Assembly (NCBI RefSeq): GCF_958439165.1 | Contig: NZ_OY288118.1 | Coordinates: 47,292 to 111,291, forward strand | DNA: 64,000 nucleotides | Origin: an uncultured Hydrogenophaga sp. | GTDB taxonomy: Bacteria; Pseudomonadota; Gammaproteobacteria; Burkholderiales; Burkholderiaceae_C | Direction of reading: 5' to 3' | Part shown: positions 39,325 to 48,744 of the stretch, piece by piece | How the letters are laid out: each line of letters opens with the position of its first letter | Numbering within the stretch: the stretch's first letter is position 1 | Program-made: the position numbers and the translations under genes | Notes under the pieces: generated by a model | The model's input: the letters and a program-made list of their open reading frames with translations, nothing else | Told to the model about the DNA's origin: nothing | Databases searched by the model: none

Positions 39325-40962
39325 ATGGACACCGACCGCAGCACCGCCGCCATGGCGCCCGAGAGTCTGCTGCGCAGCATCACCGACCGCATCCCGGCAC
39401 GGCTGACCTATTACGACCGGGACCTGGTGTGCCGCTTTGCCAACATCGCCCACGCCGCCAGCTATGGCTGTCAGCCCGACGAGCTGCTCGGACGGCACAT
39501 GAGCGAGATCGTCGATCCGGACGTGATGGCCGAGATCCTGCCCCGGGTCGCCGACGCCCTGAGCGGCCAGCCACAGCGTTTCGAGGCGGTGCGGCGCGAT
39601 GTGGACGGATCGGAGCACTTCTACGAAATCCGCTACGTGCCCGACACGCGCGGCAGCGAGGTGGCCGGCATCTTCATCGAGCTGCACGACATCAGCGACC
39701 GCAAACGCACCGAAGAGCTGGTGCTCAATGCCAACCAGGAGCTGGAGGAACGGGTGCGCGAACGCACCGCCGAGCTGTATGCCAGCGAGCAGCGCTACCG
39801 GCTGATGGTGTCTGCCATTCAGGACTACTGCGTCTATTTCGTCGATGCCGAGGGCCACATCACCGAATGGACGGACAGCGCGCAACGGCTGCACGGCCAC
39901 ACCCGCCGCCAGATCGAGGGACTGCACTTCGAGGTGCTGATGAGCACCCTCAACAATGGCGAGGACGAAACCGATGCACCACAGGTGCTGCGCCTGGCGA
40001 AAGCCCACGGCCAGTGGGAGAGCCGGGGCTGGCGGCTGCGTTCCGACGGTTCGCGCTTCTGGGCCAACACCATCCTGACCGCGCTGCGCAACGAGCAGGG
40101 CGTGCTGCAGGGCCTCTCCTGCATCACGCGCGACATGACGGCCGCCAAGAGCCTGGAGGACGTCATGAACGACCTCAACCGCGAGCTCGAAAAGCGGGTG
40201 GCCGAGCGGACCCGCCAGCTGGTGGCCGCCAACAAGGACCTGGACGTGTTCTCGCACATGGTCTCGCACGATCTGCGCGCGCCGCTGCGGCACATCACCA
40301 GCTTCGTGTCACTGCTCCAGGAGCATGTCGGCGATGGTGGCGACACCACCTCGAAGCAATACCTGGGCTCGATCGCCAAGTCCAGCAAGCGCATGGGTCT
40401 CATGATCGAAGGCCTGCTTGAATACGCACGGCTGGGCCGGGTGACCGTGGAGCAACATGCCGTGCCCATGACGCAGCTGCTGCGCGGCATCCTGGTGCAC
40501 CTGCAGCAGGAACACCGCGAACGCCACATCGAATGGGTGATCGACGACGAGCTGCCGGTACTCCTGGGCGACGCCATGATGCTGGCCCAGGCCTTCGGAC
40601 ACCTGCTCGACAACGCCGTGAAGTTCACCCGCAAGACCGAGAAGCCCCGCATCGAGCTGGGGTGGCAGATCAACCCGGTGGGGGGACGGATGTTCTACAT
40701 CCGCGACAACGGCGCCGGGTTCGACATGACCAAGGCGCACAACCTGTTCGTGATGTTCCAGCGCCAGCACCACTCGATGGACTTTGAGGGCACCGGCACC
40801 GGGCTTTCGCTGACCCAGCGCATCATCGAACGGCACGGCGGCCGCATCTGGTGCGAGTCGTCGCCGGGCCGTGGCTGCACTTTCTACTTCACCCTGCCCT
40901 GTGCGGAGGCCGAGCCCACCATGCGGTTCTCGGCATCGGCACTGGCCGAGCTGTCGGTCTGA
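39325..40962 (+). CDS. Cytosolic PAS-PAS sensor histidine kinase, orphan
   Basis: A 545-residue histidine kinase without membrane helices. PAS1 spans about residues 11-130 (ITDRIPARLTYYDRDLVCRFAN), a coiled-coil linker follows (ELEERVRERTAELYASEQRY), PAS2 is about 155-275 (YCVYFVDAEGHITEWTDSAQRLHGHTRRQIEG), then another coiled coil. The phospho-acceptor is His315 in FSHMVSHDLRAPLRHI, the type found in bacteriophytochromes and Cph1-like kinases. The ATPase core is complete: N box LLDNAVKF, G1 RDNGAGFDM, F box NLFVMFQRQH, G2 GTGTGLSL. No response regulator gene is adjacent; the signal and partner are unknown. Confidence 0.9.
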   Translation: MDTDRSTAAMAPESLLRSITDRIPARLTYYDRDLVCRFANIAHAASYGCQPDELLGRHMSEIVDPDVMAEILPRVADALSGQPQRFEAVRRDVDGSEHFYEIRYVPDTRGSEVAGIFIELHDISDRKRTEELVLNANQELEERVRERTAELYASEQRYRLMVSAIQDYCVYFVDAEGHITEWTDSAQRLHGHTRRQIEGLHFEVLMSTLNNGEDETDAPQVLRLAKAHGQWESRGWRLRSDGSRFWANTILTALRNEQGVLQGLSCITRDMTAAKSLEDVMNDLNRELEKRVAERTRQLVAANKDLDVFSHMVSHDLRAPLRHITSFVSLLQEHVGDGGDTTSKQYLGSIAKSSKRMGLMIEGLLEYARLGRVTVEQHAVPMTQLLRGILVHLQQEHRERHIEWVIDDELPVLLGDAMMLAQAFGHLLDNAVKFTRKTEKPRIELGWQINPVGGRMFYIRDNGAGFDMTKAHNLFVMFQRQHHSMDFEGTGTGLSLTQRIIERHGGRIWCESSPGRGCTFYFTLPCAEAEPTMRFSASALAELSV

Positions 40963-40994
40963 AAAACGCCGCGGCGCCGGATAATCCGGCGCCT

Positions 40995-41756
40995 ATGCCA
41001 AGCACTTCCCTTTTCCGACTGGACGGGCGCGTCGCGCTGGTCACCGGTGCGGCCCGCGGGCTGGGCCGCGCGATGGCCGGCGGCCTGATCGATCACGGTG
41101 CCCGCGTCTGGCTGGCCGGACGTGATGCGGATGCGCTGTCCCAGGCCGCTGCCGAGCTCGGTCCGGCTGCCGTGGCCTGTCCGCTGGACGTGAGTGATCT
41201 GGATGCAACCACCAGCGCCCTGCAGCGCCTGCTGCTGCAGGAGGGCCGGCTCGACGTGCTGATCAACAACGTGGGGCAGCGCCGCCGTGCGCCGCTGGGC
41301 GAACTGCCCGCACAGGCCTTGCGCGAGCTGATGGAAGTGAACCTGGTGTCGGCCTGGCACCTGTGCCGCGAAGCGGCCGGGATCATGGAACAGCAGGGCT
41401 CCGGCAGCATCATCAACGTGACCTCGATTGCCGGACCGATCGCCCGCGCCGGCGATGCGGCCTACACCACCTCCAAGGGCGCCCTGGCTGCCATGACCCG
41501 GGCCCTGGCGGCCGAACTCGGGCCGAAGGGCATGCGGGTGAATGCCATCGCACCGGGCTTCTTCGCGACGGAAACCAACGCTGCCATGGTGGCCGATGCC
41601 GACATCCAGGACTGGCTGACCCGCCGCAGCTCGCTGGGCCGCTGGGGACAGCCCGCAGAGGTGGCGGGCGCAGCGGTGTTCCTGGCGTCGGACGCTTCGG
41701 GCTACATCACCGGCCACACGCTGGCCGTGGACGGCGGTTACCTGGCTCATTTCTGA
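40995..41756 (+). CDS. SDR-family NAD(P)-dependent oxidoreductase
   Basis: A classical short-chain dehydrogenase, 253 residues. Cofactor motif TGAARGLG (17-24), NNVG at about residue 90, catalytic Ser in NVTSIAG, Tyr157 and Lys161 (YTTSK), and the C-terminal SDASGYITGHTLAVDGGY. It resembles gluconate 5-dehydrogenase and 3-oxoacyl reductase branches, but substrate cannot be assigned. The start is the ATG at 40995; a longer open frame runs back into the kinase gene. It is 32 nt after the kinase and convergent with livM. Confidence 0.88.
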   Translation: MPSTSLFRLDGRVALVTGAARGLGRAMAGGLIDHGARVWLAGRDADALSQAAAELGPAAVACPLDVSDLDATTSALQRLLLQEGRLDVLINNVGQRRRAPLGELPAQALRELMEVNLVSAWHLCREAAGIMEQQGSGSIINVTSIAGPIARAGDAAYTTSKGALAAMTRALAAELGPKGMRVNAIAPGFFATETNAAMVADADIQDWLTRRSSLGRWGQPAEVAGAAVFLASDASGYITGHTLAVDGGYLAHF

Positions 41757-41775
41757 GCCAGGCCCGCACGCCGAC

Positions 41776-42699
41776 TCAGGACTTGCGGCCCAGGCGGTGC
41801 TCGATCTCGCCGACGATGCCGCGGCGGAAGGCCAGCACGCACACCACGAAGGTCAGGCCCATGATGATCGACACCATGGAGCCCAGGTCGGCCAGGTAGT
41901 TCTGCATGGTCACGATGATGGCGGCACCCAGGGCCGGACCCAGGATGGTGCCCATGCCGCCGAGCAGCGTCATCAGCACCACCTCGCCCGACATCTGCCA
42001 GCTGACGTCGGTCAGCGTGGCAATGCCGAAGGCGATCGATTTGGTCGCCCCGGCCATGCCGGCGATGGTGCCGGACAGCACAAAGGCCAGCAGCTTGTAG
42101 CGGTCGACGTTGTAGCCCAGCGAAAGGGCACGCGGCTCGTTTTCACGCACCGACTTCAGCACCTGACCGAACGGCGAGTGGATGATCCGGTAGATCAGCG
42201 CAAAGCCGAACAGGAACACGGCGGCCACCACGTAATACATGGCGGTGTCGCTGGCCAGATCGATCACCCCGAACAGCTTGCCGCGCGGGATGCTCTGGAT
42301 GCCGTCCTCCGCATAGGTGAACGGCGCCTGCACGCAGATGAAATAGATCATCTGCGACAGCGCCAGCGTCACCATCGCGAAGTAGATGCCCTGCCGCCGC
42401 ACTGCCAGCCAGCCGGTGACGATCGCGATCACGGTGGCACACAGGGTGCCGGCAATGATGGACAGCTCGGGTGTGAGTCCCCAGACCTTGGCCGCATGGC
42501 CCGACACGTAAGCGGCAAAGCCGAAGAACATGGCGTGGCCGAAGGACAGCAGGCCGGTGAAGCCGATCAGCAGGTTGAAGGCGCAGGCGAACAGCGCGAA
42601 GCACAACACCTTCATCAGGAAGATCGGGTAGCCCACGAACGGGGCGACCAGAAGCGCCGCGAACAGGACGCTGTAGAGGATTCGGGTCTTGGACATCAT
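41776..42699 (-). CDS. livM: Branched-chain amino acid ABC transporter permease LivM
   Basis: Second inner-membrane permease of a Liv-type (HAAT) importer. I start at the first of two ATGs at 42699 (MMSKTRILYSVLFAALL), which overlaps the livH stop; product 307 residues with about nine hydrophobic segments. Family blocks: FALFACAFNLLIGFTGLLSFGHAMFFGFAAY, the EAA-like SPFGQVLKSVRENEPRALSLGYNVDRYK, and LLGGMGTILGPALGAA. Last gene of the livGFKHM run; SDR gene ends 19 nt away. Confidence 0.94.
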   Translation of the reverse strand: MMSKTRILYSVLFAALLVAPFVGYPIFLMKVLCFALFACAFNLLIGFTGLLSFGHAMFFGFAAYVSGHAAKVWGLTPELSIIAGTLCATVIAIVTGWLAVRRQGIYFAMVTLALSQMIYFICVQAPFTYAEDGIQSIPRGKLFGVIDLASDTAMYYVVAAVFLFGFALIYRIIHSPFGQVLKSVRENEPRALSLGYNVDRYKLLAFVLSGTIAGMAGATKSIAFGIATLTDVSWQMSGEVVLMTLLGGMGTILGPALGAAIIVTMQNYLADLGSMVSIIMGLTFVVCVLAFRRGIVGEIEHRLGRKS

Positions 42700-43583
42700 T
42701 TCTCGCGACCGAACAGGCCCGCCGGACGGAACATCAGAACAATGACCATGATGATGAACACCACGGTCGAGGACAGCTCGGCATAGAAGACCTTGGTCAG
42801 GCCCTCGATCAGCCCCAGCACCAGACCGGTCAGGATGGACCCCAGGATGGAGCCCATGCCGCCGATCACCACCACCGCGAACACGATGATGATGATGTTC
42901 GAGCCCATCAGCGGGCTGACCTGGTAGATGGGTGCGGCCATCACGCCGGCCAGGCCGGCCAGGCCCACGCCGAAGGCGTAGGTCATGGTGACCATCAGCG
43001 GCACGTTGATGCCGAAGGCCTTCACCATGTTGGGGTTCTCGGTGCCGGCGCGCAGGTAGGCGCCCAGCTTGGTCTTCTCGATCACGAACCAGGTGGCCAG
43101 GCAGACGAACACCGCCGCAAAGATCACCCAAGCCCGGTACTTGGGCAGGAACATGAAGCCCAGGTCGAAGCCGCCCCGGAAAATTTCAGGCAGTTCGTAG
43201 GGCAGGCCCGACGAACCATAGAACTCGCGGAACACGCCCTCCAGCAGCAGGGCCAGGCCGAAGGTCAGCAGCAGGCCGTAGAGGTGGTCCAGCCCATGCA
43301 GCCAGCGCAGCATGGTCTTTTCGATCAGCACACCGATGATGCCCACGCCGATGGGTGCCAGGATCAGCGCGAACCAGTAGTTCACGCCGGCATAGTTGAG
43401 CAGCATCCAGGCGAAGAACGCCCCGGTCATGTAAAGCGCACCGTGCGCAAAGTTGACGATGTTGAGCATGCCGAAGATGACGGCCAGGCCCAACGAGAGA
43501 AGTGCGTAAAAAGAACCGTTGACCAGCCCCAGCATGAGTTGCCCCATGAAGGCCGCCGTCGGTACGCCAAAGATCTGGTCCAT
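42696..43583 (-). CDS. livH: Branched-chain amino acid ABC transporter permease LivH
   Basis: First permease of the Liv-type importer, 295 residues. Blocks: LMLGLVNGSFYALLSLGLAVIFGMLNIVNFAHGALYM, the coupling loop KTKLGAYLRAGTENPNMVKAFGINV, and VVIGGMGSILGSILTGLVLGLIEGL. It follows the substrate-binding protein gene after 89 nt that contain a perfect 11-bp hairpin, and overlaps livM by 4 nt. Confidence 0.95.
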   Translation of the reverse strand: MDQIFGVPTAAFMGQLMLGLVNGSFYALLSLGLAVIFGMLNIVNFAHGALYMTGAFFAWMLLNYAGVNYWFALILAPIGVGIIGVLIEKTMLRWLHGLDHLYGLLLTFGLALLLEGVFREFYGSSGLPYELPEIFRGGFDLGFMFLPKYRAWVIFAAVFVCLATWFVIEKTKLGAYLRAGTENPNMVKAFGINVPLMVTMTYAFGVGLAGLAGVMAAPIYQVSPLMGSNIIIIVFAVVVIGGMGSILGSILTGLVLGLIEGLTKVFYAELSSTVVFIIMVIVLMFRPAGLFGREK

Positions 43584-43601
43584 TGCAGTCCGTTGAATGA
43601 G

Positions 43602-43628
43602 GACGGGCCGTGACCTGCACGGCCCGTC
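43602..43628 (-). promoter_or_regulatory. Perfect 11-bp hairpin between livK and livH
   Basis: GACGGGCCGTG (43602-43612) and CACGGCCCGTC (43618-43628) form a perfect stem with a 5-nt loop. There is no T tract on either side, so it is unlikely to terminate. Position between a periplasmic binding protein gene and its permease genes matches mRNA-stabilising hairpins such as the malE-malF REP, which keep binding protein expression high. Confidence 0.7.
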
Positions 43629-43672
43629 TGTTCGGCTCGGTGATTCAGGCCGGCATCAGCCGGCCTTCACCA

Positions 43673-44896
43673 TCACTTCTTGATGGCAGCGCAGCGGCTC
43701 TGGGCCAGCGGCTGGAAGGCGTCGTCGCCCTTGATGGTGCCCTTCAGGTTGTAGTAGTCCCAGGCGCCCTTGGACTCGGACGGCTTCTTGACCTGGAACA
43801 GGTACATGTCGTGCACCATGCGGCCGTCTTCGCGGATCTTGCCGCCCTTGGCGAACATGTCGTTGATCGGCATTTCCTTCATCTTGGCCATCACGGCGGC
43901 GGTGTCGTCGGTGCCGGCGGCCTGCACAGCCTTCAGGTAGTGCATCGTGGCCGAGTAGACCGACGCGTGGTTGGAGTTCGGTTTGCGGTTGTTCATGACC
44001 TTGCCGAACTTGTCAGCCCAGGCCCGGGTCTCGGCGTTGAGGTCCCAGTACCAGCCTTCGGTCAGGTACAGACCTTGCGCGGTGTTCAGGCCGATGGCGT
44101 GCACGTCGGTCAGCAGCATCAGCAGGGCAGCCAGGTTCTGCTTGCGGGTGATGCCGAACTCGGCGGCGGCCTTGATGCTGTTGACGGTGTCGCCGCCGGC
44201 ATTGGCCAGACCGACCACCTTGGCGCCCGAGGTCTGGGCCTGCAGCAGGAAGGACGAGAAGTCGCTGGTGCCCAGCGGATGACGCACGGCACCGCTCACC
44301 TTGCCGCCCGAGGTGCGAACCACTTCGCTGGTGTCCTTTTCCAGGGAATGGCCGAAGGCATAGTCGGCGGTCAGGAAGAACCAGCTGTCGCCGCCGTCCT
44401 TCACGATGGCCTTGCCCACCACGTTGGACAGGGCGATGGTGTCCATCAGGTAGTGGATGCCGTTGGCGGGCGCGCAGTCTTCGTTGGTCAGGCGGGCGGT
44501 GGCTGCACCGGTGGTGATGGTGATCTTGTTCTTTTCCTTGGCCAGGGCCTGCACGGTCAGGGCCACGGCCGAGTTCAGGTTCTCCACCGAGATGTCCACG
44601 CCGTCGCGGTCGAACCACTGCTGGGCCACGTTCTTGGCGACGTCGGGCTTGTTCTGGTGGTCGGCGTTGACCACCACGATGTCCTTGCCGAACATCTTGC
44701 CGCCGAAGTCCTGCACGGCCAGCCGCGCAGCAGCCACGGCACCGGGGCCGCCGTAGTCGGCGTACAGGCCGGACATGTCGGTCAGCACGCCGATCTTGAC
44801 GGCATCACCCGAGAGCTTGCCCTGCTGGGCCATGGCGAAGGGAGCACCGCCGGCCAGAACGGTGGCGATGGCAGCGGCAATCAGTTTGCGTTTCAT
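43673..44896 (-). CDS. livK: Branched-chain amino acid-type ABC transporter substrate-binding protein
   Basis: Periplasmic Leu/Ile/Val-type (Peripla_BP_6) receptor of 407 residues. The signal peptide MKRKLIAAAIATVLAGGAPFAMA is cleaved before QQGKLSGD. The mature start VKIGVLTDMSGLYADYGGPGAVAAARLAVQDFGGKMFGKDI is typical; LTADYAFGHSLEKDTSEVVRTSGGKVSGAVRHPLGTSDFSSFLLQAQTSGAKVV is the second-lobe signature. This longer receptor group often binds amides, urea-like or aromatic compounds as well, so the ligand is uncertain. Confidence 0.92.
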   Translation of the reverse strand: MKRKLIAAAIATVLAGGAPFAMAQQGKLSGDAVKIGVLTDMSGLYADYGGPGAVAAARLAVQDFGGKMFGKDIVVVNADHQNKPDVAKNVAQQWFDRDGVDISVENLNSAVALTVQALAKEKNKITITTGAATARLTNEDCAPANGIHYLMDTIALSNVVGKAIVKDGGDSWFFLTADYAFGHSLEKDTSEVVRTSGGKVSGAVRHPLGTSDFSSFLLQAQTSGAKVVGLANAGGDTVNSIKAAAEFGITRKQNLAALLMLLTDVHAIGLNTAQGLYLTEGWYWDLNAETRAWADKFGKVMNNRKPNSNHASVYSATMHYLKAVQAAGTDDTAAVMAKMKEMPINDMFAKGGKIREDGRMVHDMYLFQVKKPSESKGAWDYYNLKGTIKGDDAFQPLAQSRCAAIKK

Positions 44897-44923
44897 GTCT
44901 TGTCTCCAGATGAAAAGAAGGCG

Positions 44924-45628
44924 TCAGACGCCCAGATACTCGCGCAGCATGTCTGCCTTGCTTTCGAGTTCGTTCTTGGCCACGGTGGCCACGATCTGGC
45001 CGTGTTCCATGACGTAGTGACGATCGGCCAGCGGTGCAGCAAAACGGAAGTTCTGCTCCACCAGAATGATGGTCAGGCCCTTGGCCTTGAGGGCCCGGAT
45101 CACCCGGCCCAGGGTCTGCACGATGACGGGGGCCAGGCCCTCGGTGATCTCGTCGAGCAGCAGCACCTTGGCACCGGTGCGCAGGATGCGGGCCATGGCC
45201 AGCATCTGCTGCTCGCCACCGGACAGGCGCGTGCCCTGGCTGTTGCGGCGCTCCTTGAGGTTGGGGAACATCTCGTAGATTTCCTCCACGCTCATGCCGC
45301 CTTCGCCGACCTTGGGCGGCAGCATCAGGTTCTCCTCGCAGCTGAGCGACGAGAAGATGCCCCGCTCTTCCGGGCAATAGCCCAGACCCAGGCGGGCGAT
45401 GCGGTTGGTCGGCATGTTGATCGTCTCGACGCCGCCGATCTGGATCGATCCGGTGCGCTTGCCCACCAGGCCCAGGATGGACTTGATGGTGGTGCTGCGG
45501 CCCGCGCCGTTGCGGCCCAGCAGCGTGATCAGTTCACCCTCGTACAGCTCGAAGTTGACGCCGTGCAGGATGTGCGATTCGCCATACCAGGCATCGAGCC
45601 CGGAGACTTTCAGCAGGGGCTGTTTCAT
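44924..45628 (-). CDS. livF: Branched-chain amino acid ABC transporter ATP-binding protein LivF
   Basis: One of two ATPases of the importer, 234 residues. Walker A reads GRNGAGRSTT (38-47): the usual lysine is Arg44. The rest is normal: SGGEQQMLAMARILRTGAKVLLLDEITEGLAP (signature and Walker B) and the H-loop region VEQNFRFAAPLADRHYVMEHG. The start overlaps the livG stop by 4 nt. The Lys-to-Arg change is conservative and I recall it in some beta-proteobacterial LivF proteins. Confidence 0.94.
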   Translation of the reverse strand: MKQPLLKVSGLDAWYGESHILHGVNFELYEGELITLLGRNGAGRSTTIKSILGLVGKRTGSIQIGGVETINMPTNRIARLGLGYCPEERGIFSSLSCEENLMLPPKVGEGGMSVEEIYEMFPNLKERRNSQGTRLSGGEQQMLAMARILRTGAKVLLLDEITEGLAPVIVQTLGRVIRALKAKGLTIILVEQNFRFAAPLADRHYVMEHGQIVATVAKNELESKADMLREYLGV

Positions 45629-46386
45629 GCGGTCTCCTCGGTCGTGCCCACATAGGCTTCCAGCACCCGCGGGTCCTTGGACACCGTCTCGTAGGGACCT
45701 TCGGCCAGCACGCTGCCACGCGCCAGCACGGTGATGGTGTCGGACAGGTTGGACACCACATTCATGTTGTGTTCCACCATCAGCACGGTGCGGTTGGCCG
45801 CCACCTTGCGGATCAGCTCGACCACGCGGCCCACGTCCTCGTGACCCATGCCCTGGGTGGGTTCGTCCAGCAGCATCAGCTCGGGATCGAGGGCCAGGGT
45901 GGTGGCGATCTCCAGCGCGCGCTTGCGGCCATACGGCAGGTTGACCGTCACGGTGTCGGCGAAGCTGCCGAGATCGACCTCGTCGAGCAGCTCCCGGGCG
46001 CGGTCGTTCAGCTTGTAGAGCGACGATTCCGGCTTCCAGAAATGAAAGCTGGTGCCCAGCTGGCGCTGCAGGCCGATGCGCACGTTCTCCAGCACGGTCA
46101 GGTGAGGAAAGACGGCGGAGATCTGGAACGAGCGGACCATGCCGTCACGCGCCACATCGGCCGCTTTCAGCGCCGTGATGTCCTGACCCTTGTAGAAGAT
46201 CTGGCCCGAGCTGACCGCCAGGAACTTGGTCAGCAGGTTGAACACCGTCGTCTTGCCGGCACCGTTCGGACCGATGAGGGCATGGATCGAACCGCGCTTG
46301 ACGCGCAGGTTCACCTTGTCGACAGCCACAAAGCCTTTGAACTCGCGGGTGAGATCCCGCGTTTCGAGGATGTATTCGTTGCTCAT
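45625..46386 (-). CDS. livG: Branched-chain amino acid ABC transporter ATP-binding protein LivG
   Basis: The first ATPase and first gene of the liv run, 253 residues. Walker A GPNGAGKTTVFN near residue 39, FQISAVFPHLTVLENVRIGLQRQL, the degenerate signature LPYGRKRALEIATTLALDP, Walker B LMLLDEPTQGMG and H-loop EHNMNVVSNLSD. The promoter region upstream (46387-46575) is shared with divergent groES and contains an 18-bp palindrome. Confidence 0.95.
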   Translation of the reverse strand: MSNEYILETRDLTREFKGFVAVDKVNLRVKRGSIHALIGPNGAGKTTVFNLLTKFLAVSSGQIFYKGQDITALKAADVARDGMVRSFQISAVFPHLTVLENVRIGLQRQLGTSFHFWKPESSLYKLNDRARELLDEVDLGSFADTVTVNLPYGRKRALEIATTLALDPELMLLDEPTQGMGHEDVGRVVELIRKVAANRTVLMVEHNMNVVSNLSDTITVLARGSVLAEGPYETVSKDPRVLEAYVGTTEETA

Positions 46387-46449
46387 GGATTCCGGTCGTC
46401 CATGCGGGCCATAGGCACCGGATGGATAGTGTGTGGGGTATGCAGCCCA

Positions 46450-46467
46450 TTGTTAGCAAACTAACAA
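46450..46467. promoter_or_regulatory. Candidate operator of the liv operon
   Basis: Perfect palindrome with 7-bp arms TTGTTAG and CTAACAA around CAAA (46450-46467), 64 nt upstream of livG. On the minus strand the right arm supplies TTGTTA, with TGCATA 17 bp downstream, so the palindrome would cover the -35 box of a livG promoter. Its form suits a TetR-type dimer; the regulator is unknown. Confidence 0.5.
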
Positions 46468-46547
46468 AGCGGCACCACTAGGGAATCCACCCGGGCGCAG
46501 TCGCAGGCAGGACAAGCGTCCACCCCCGGTTTTTCACCGCCCGGGCC

Positions 46548-46576
46548 TTGAAAACCCCCCATCCCACCCTTATCAT
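46548..46576 (+). promoter_or_regulatory. groESL promoter
   Basis: TTGAAA (46548-46553), 17 bp, TATCAT (46571-46576): a near-consensus sigma-70 promoter. The CTTGAAA at 46547 also fits the -35 of heat-shock sigma-32 promoters, so both factors may act here. The last base of the -10 is the first base of the CIRCE element. Confidence 0.75.
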
Positions 46577-46602
46577 TAGCACTCGCTGGAGATGAGTGCT
46601 AA
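46576..46602. promoter_or_regulatory. CIRCE element (HrcA operator)
   Basis: TTAGCACTC-N9-GAGTGCTAA, a perfect match to the consensus CIRCE inverted repeat (46576-46584 and 46594-46602). It covers the predicted transcription start of groESL, so HrcA would repress by blocking initiation. 78 nt upstream of the groES ATG. Confidence 0.97.
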
Positions 46603-46680
46603 CACGCACACAGCTCCCTCGACCCGGCCTGCTGGCCGGCTCCAGCCTCCATTCCAACCCGTTCCCTATCAGGAGATGCA

Positions 46681-46971
46681 ATGAAACTTCGTCCTCTCGC
46701 CGATCGCGTGATCGTCAAGCGCATTGACAGCGAAACCAAGACCGCCTCCGGCATCGTCATCCCCGACGCCGCCGCCGAGAAGCCCGACCAGGGCGAGGTG
46801 CTGGCCGTCGGCCCGGGCAAGACGAACGACAAGGGCGAGACCAAGGCCCTGACCGTCAAGGTCGGCGACCGCGTGCTGTTCGGCAAATACAGCGGCCAGA
46901 CCGTCAAGGTCGACGGCGACGAGCTGCTGGTCATGAAGGAAGACGACCTGTTCGCAGTCGTCGAGAAGTAA
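46681..46971 (+). CDS. groES: Co-chaperonin GroES
   Basis: Heptameric lid of the GroEL folding chamber, 96 residues. MKLRPLADRVIVKRIDSETKTASGIVIPDAAAEKP includes the conserved N-terminal strand and the mobile loop (TKTASGIVIPD) that binds GroEL. The end VDGDELLVMKEDDLFAVVE is typical. A ribosome site AGGAGA lies 6 nt before the ATG. Co-transcribed with groEL 49 nt downstream. Confidence 0.98.
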   Translation: MKLRPLADRVIVKRIDSETKTASGIVIPDAAAEKPDQGEVLAVGPGKTNDKGETKALTVKVGDRVLFGKYSGQTVKVDGDELLVMKEDDLFAVVEK

Positions 46972-47020
46972 TCCTTCTCGCCCTCATTCACCCCCATTCA
47001 CTGAATACGGAGAAATCAAC

Positions 47021-48667
<1,647 letters not shown>

Positions 48668-48689
48668 TCGGCCCGGCCCCTCAAAGGCA

Positions 48690-48722
48690 AAAAGCCCCGC
48701 GAGCGATCGCGGGGCTTTTTTT
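48690..48722 (+). terminator. Intrinsic terminator of groESL
   Basis: AAGCCCCGCGA / TCGCGGGGCTT 11-bp stem (48692-48702 with 48707-48717), 4-nt loop, seven T at 48716-48722. The A-rich left side could also terminate minus-strand transcripts from tal, which stops 23 nt away at 48745. Confidence 0.92.
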
Positions 48723-48744
48723 CGTCTGTTCGACGAGAGGCCGG

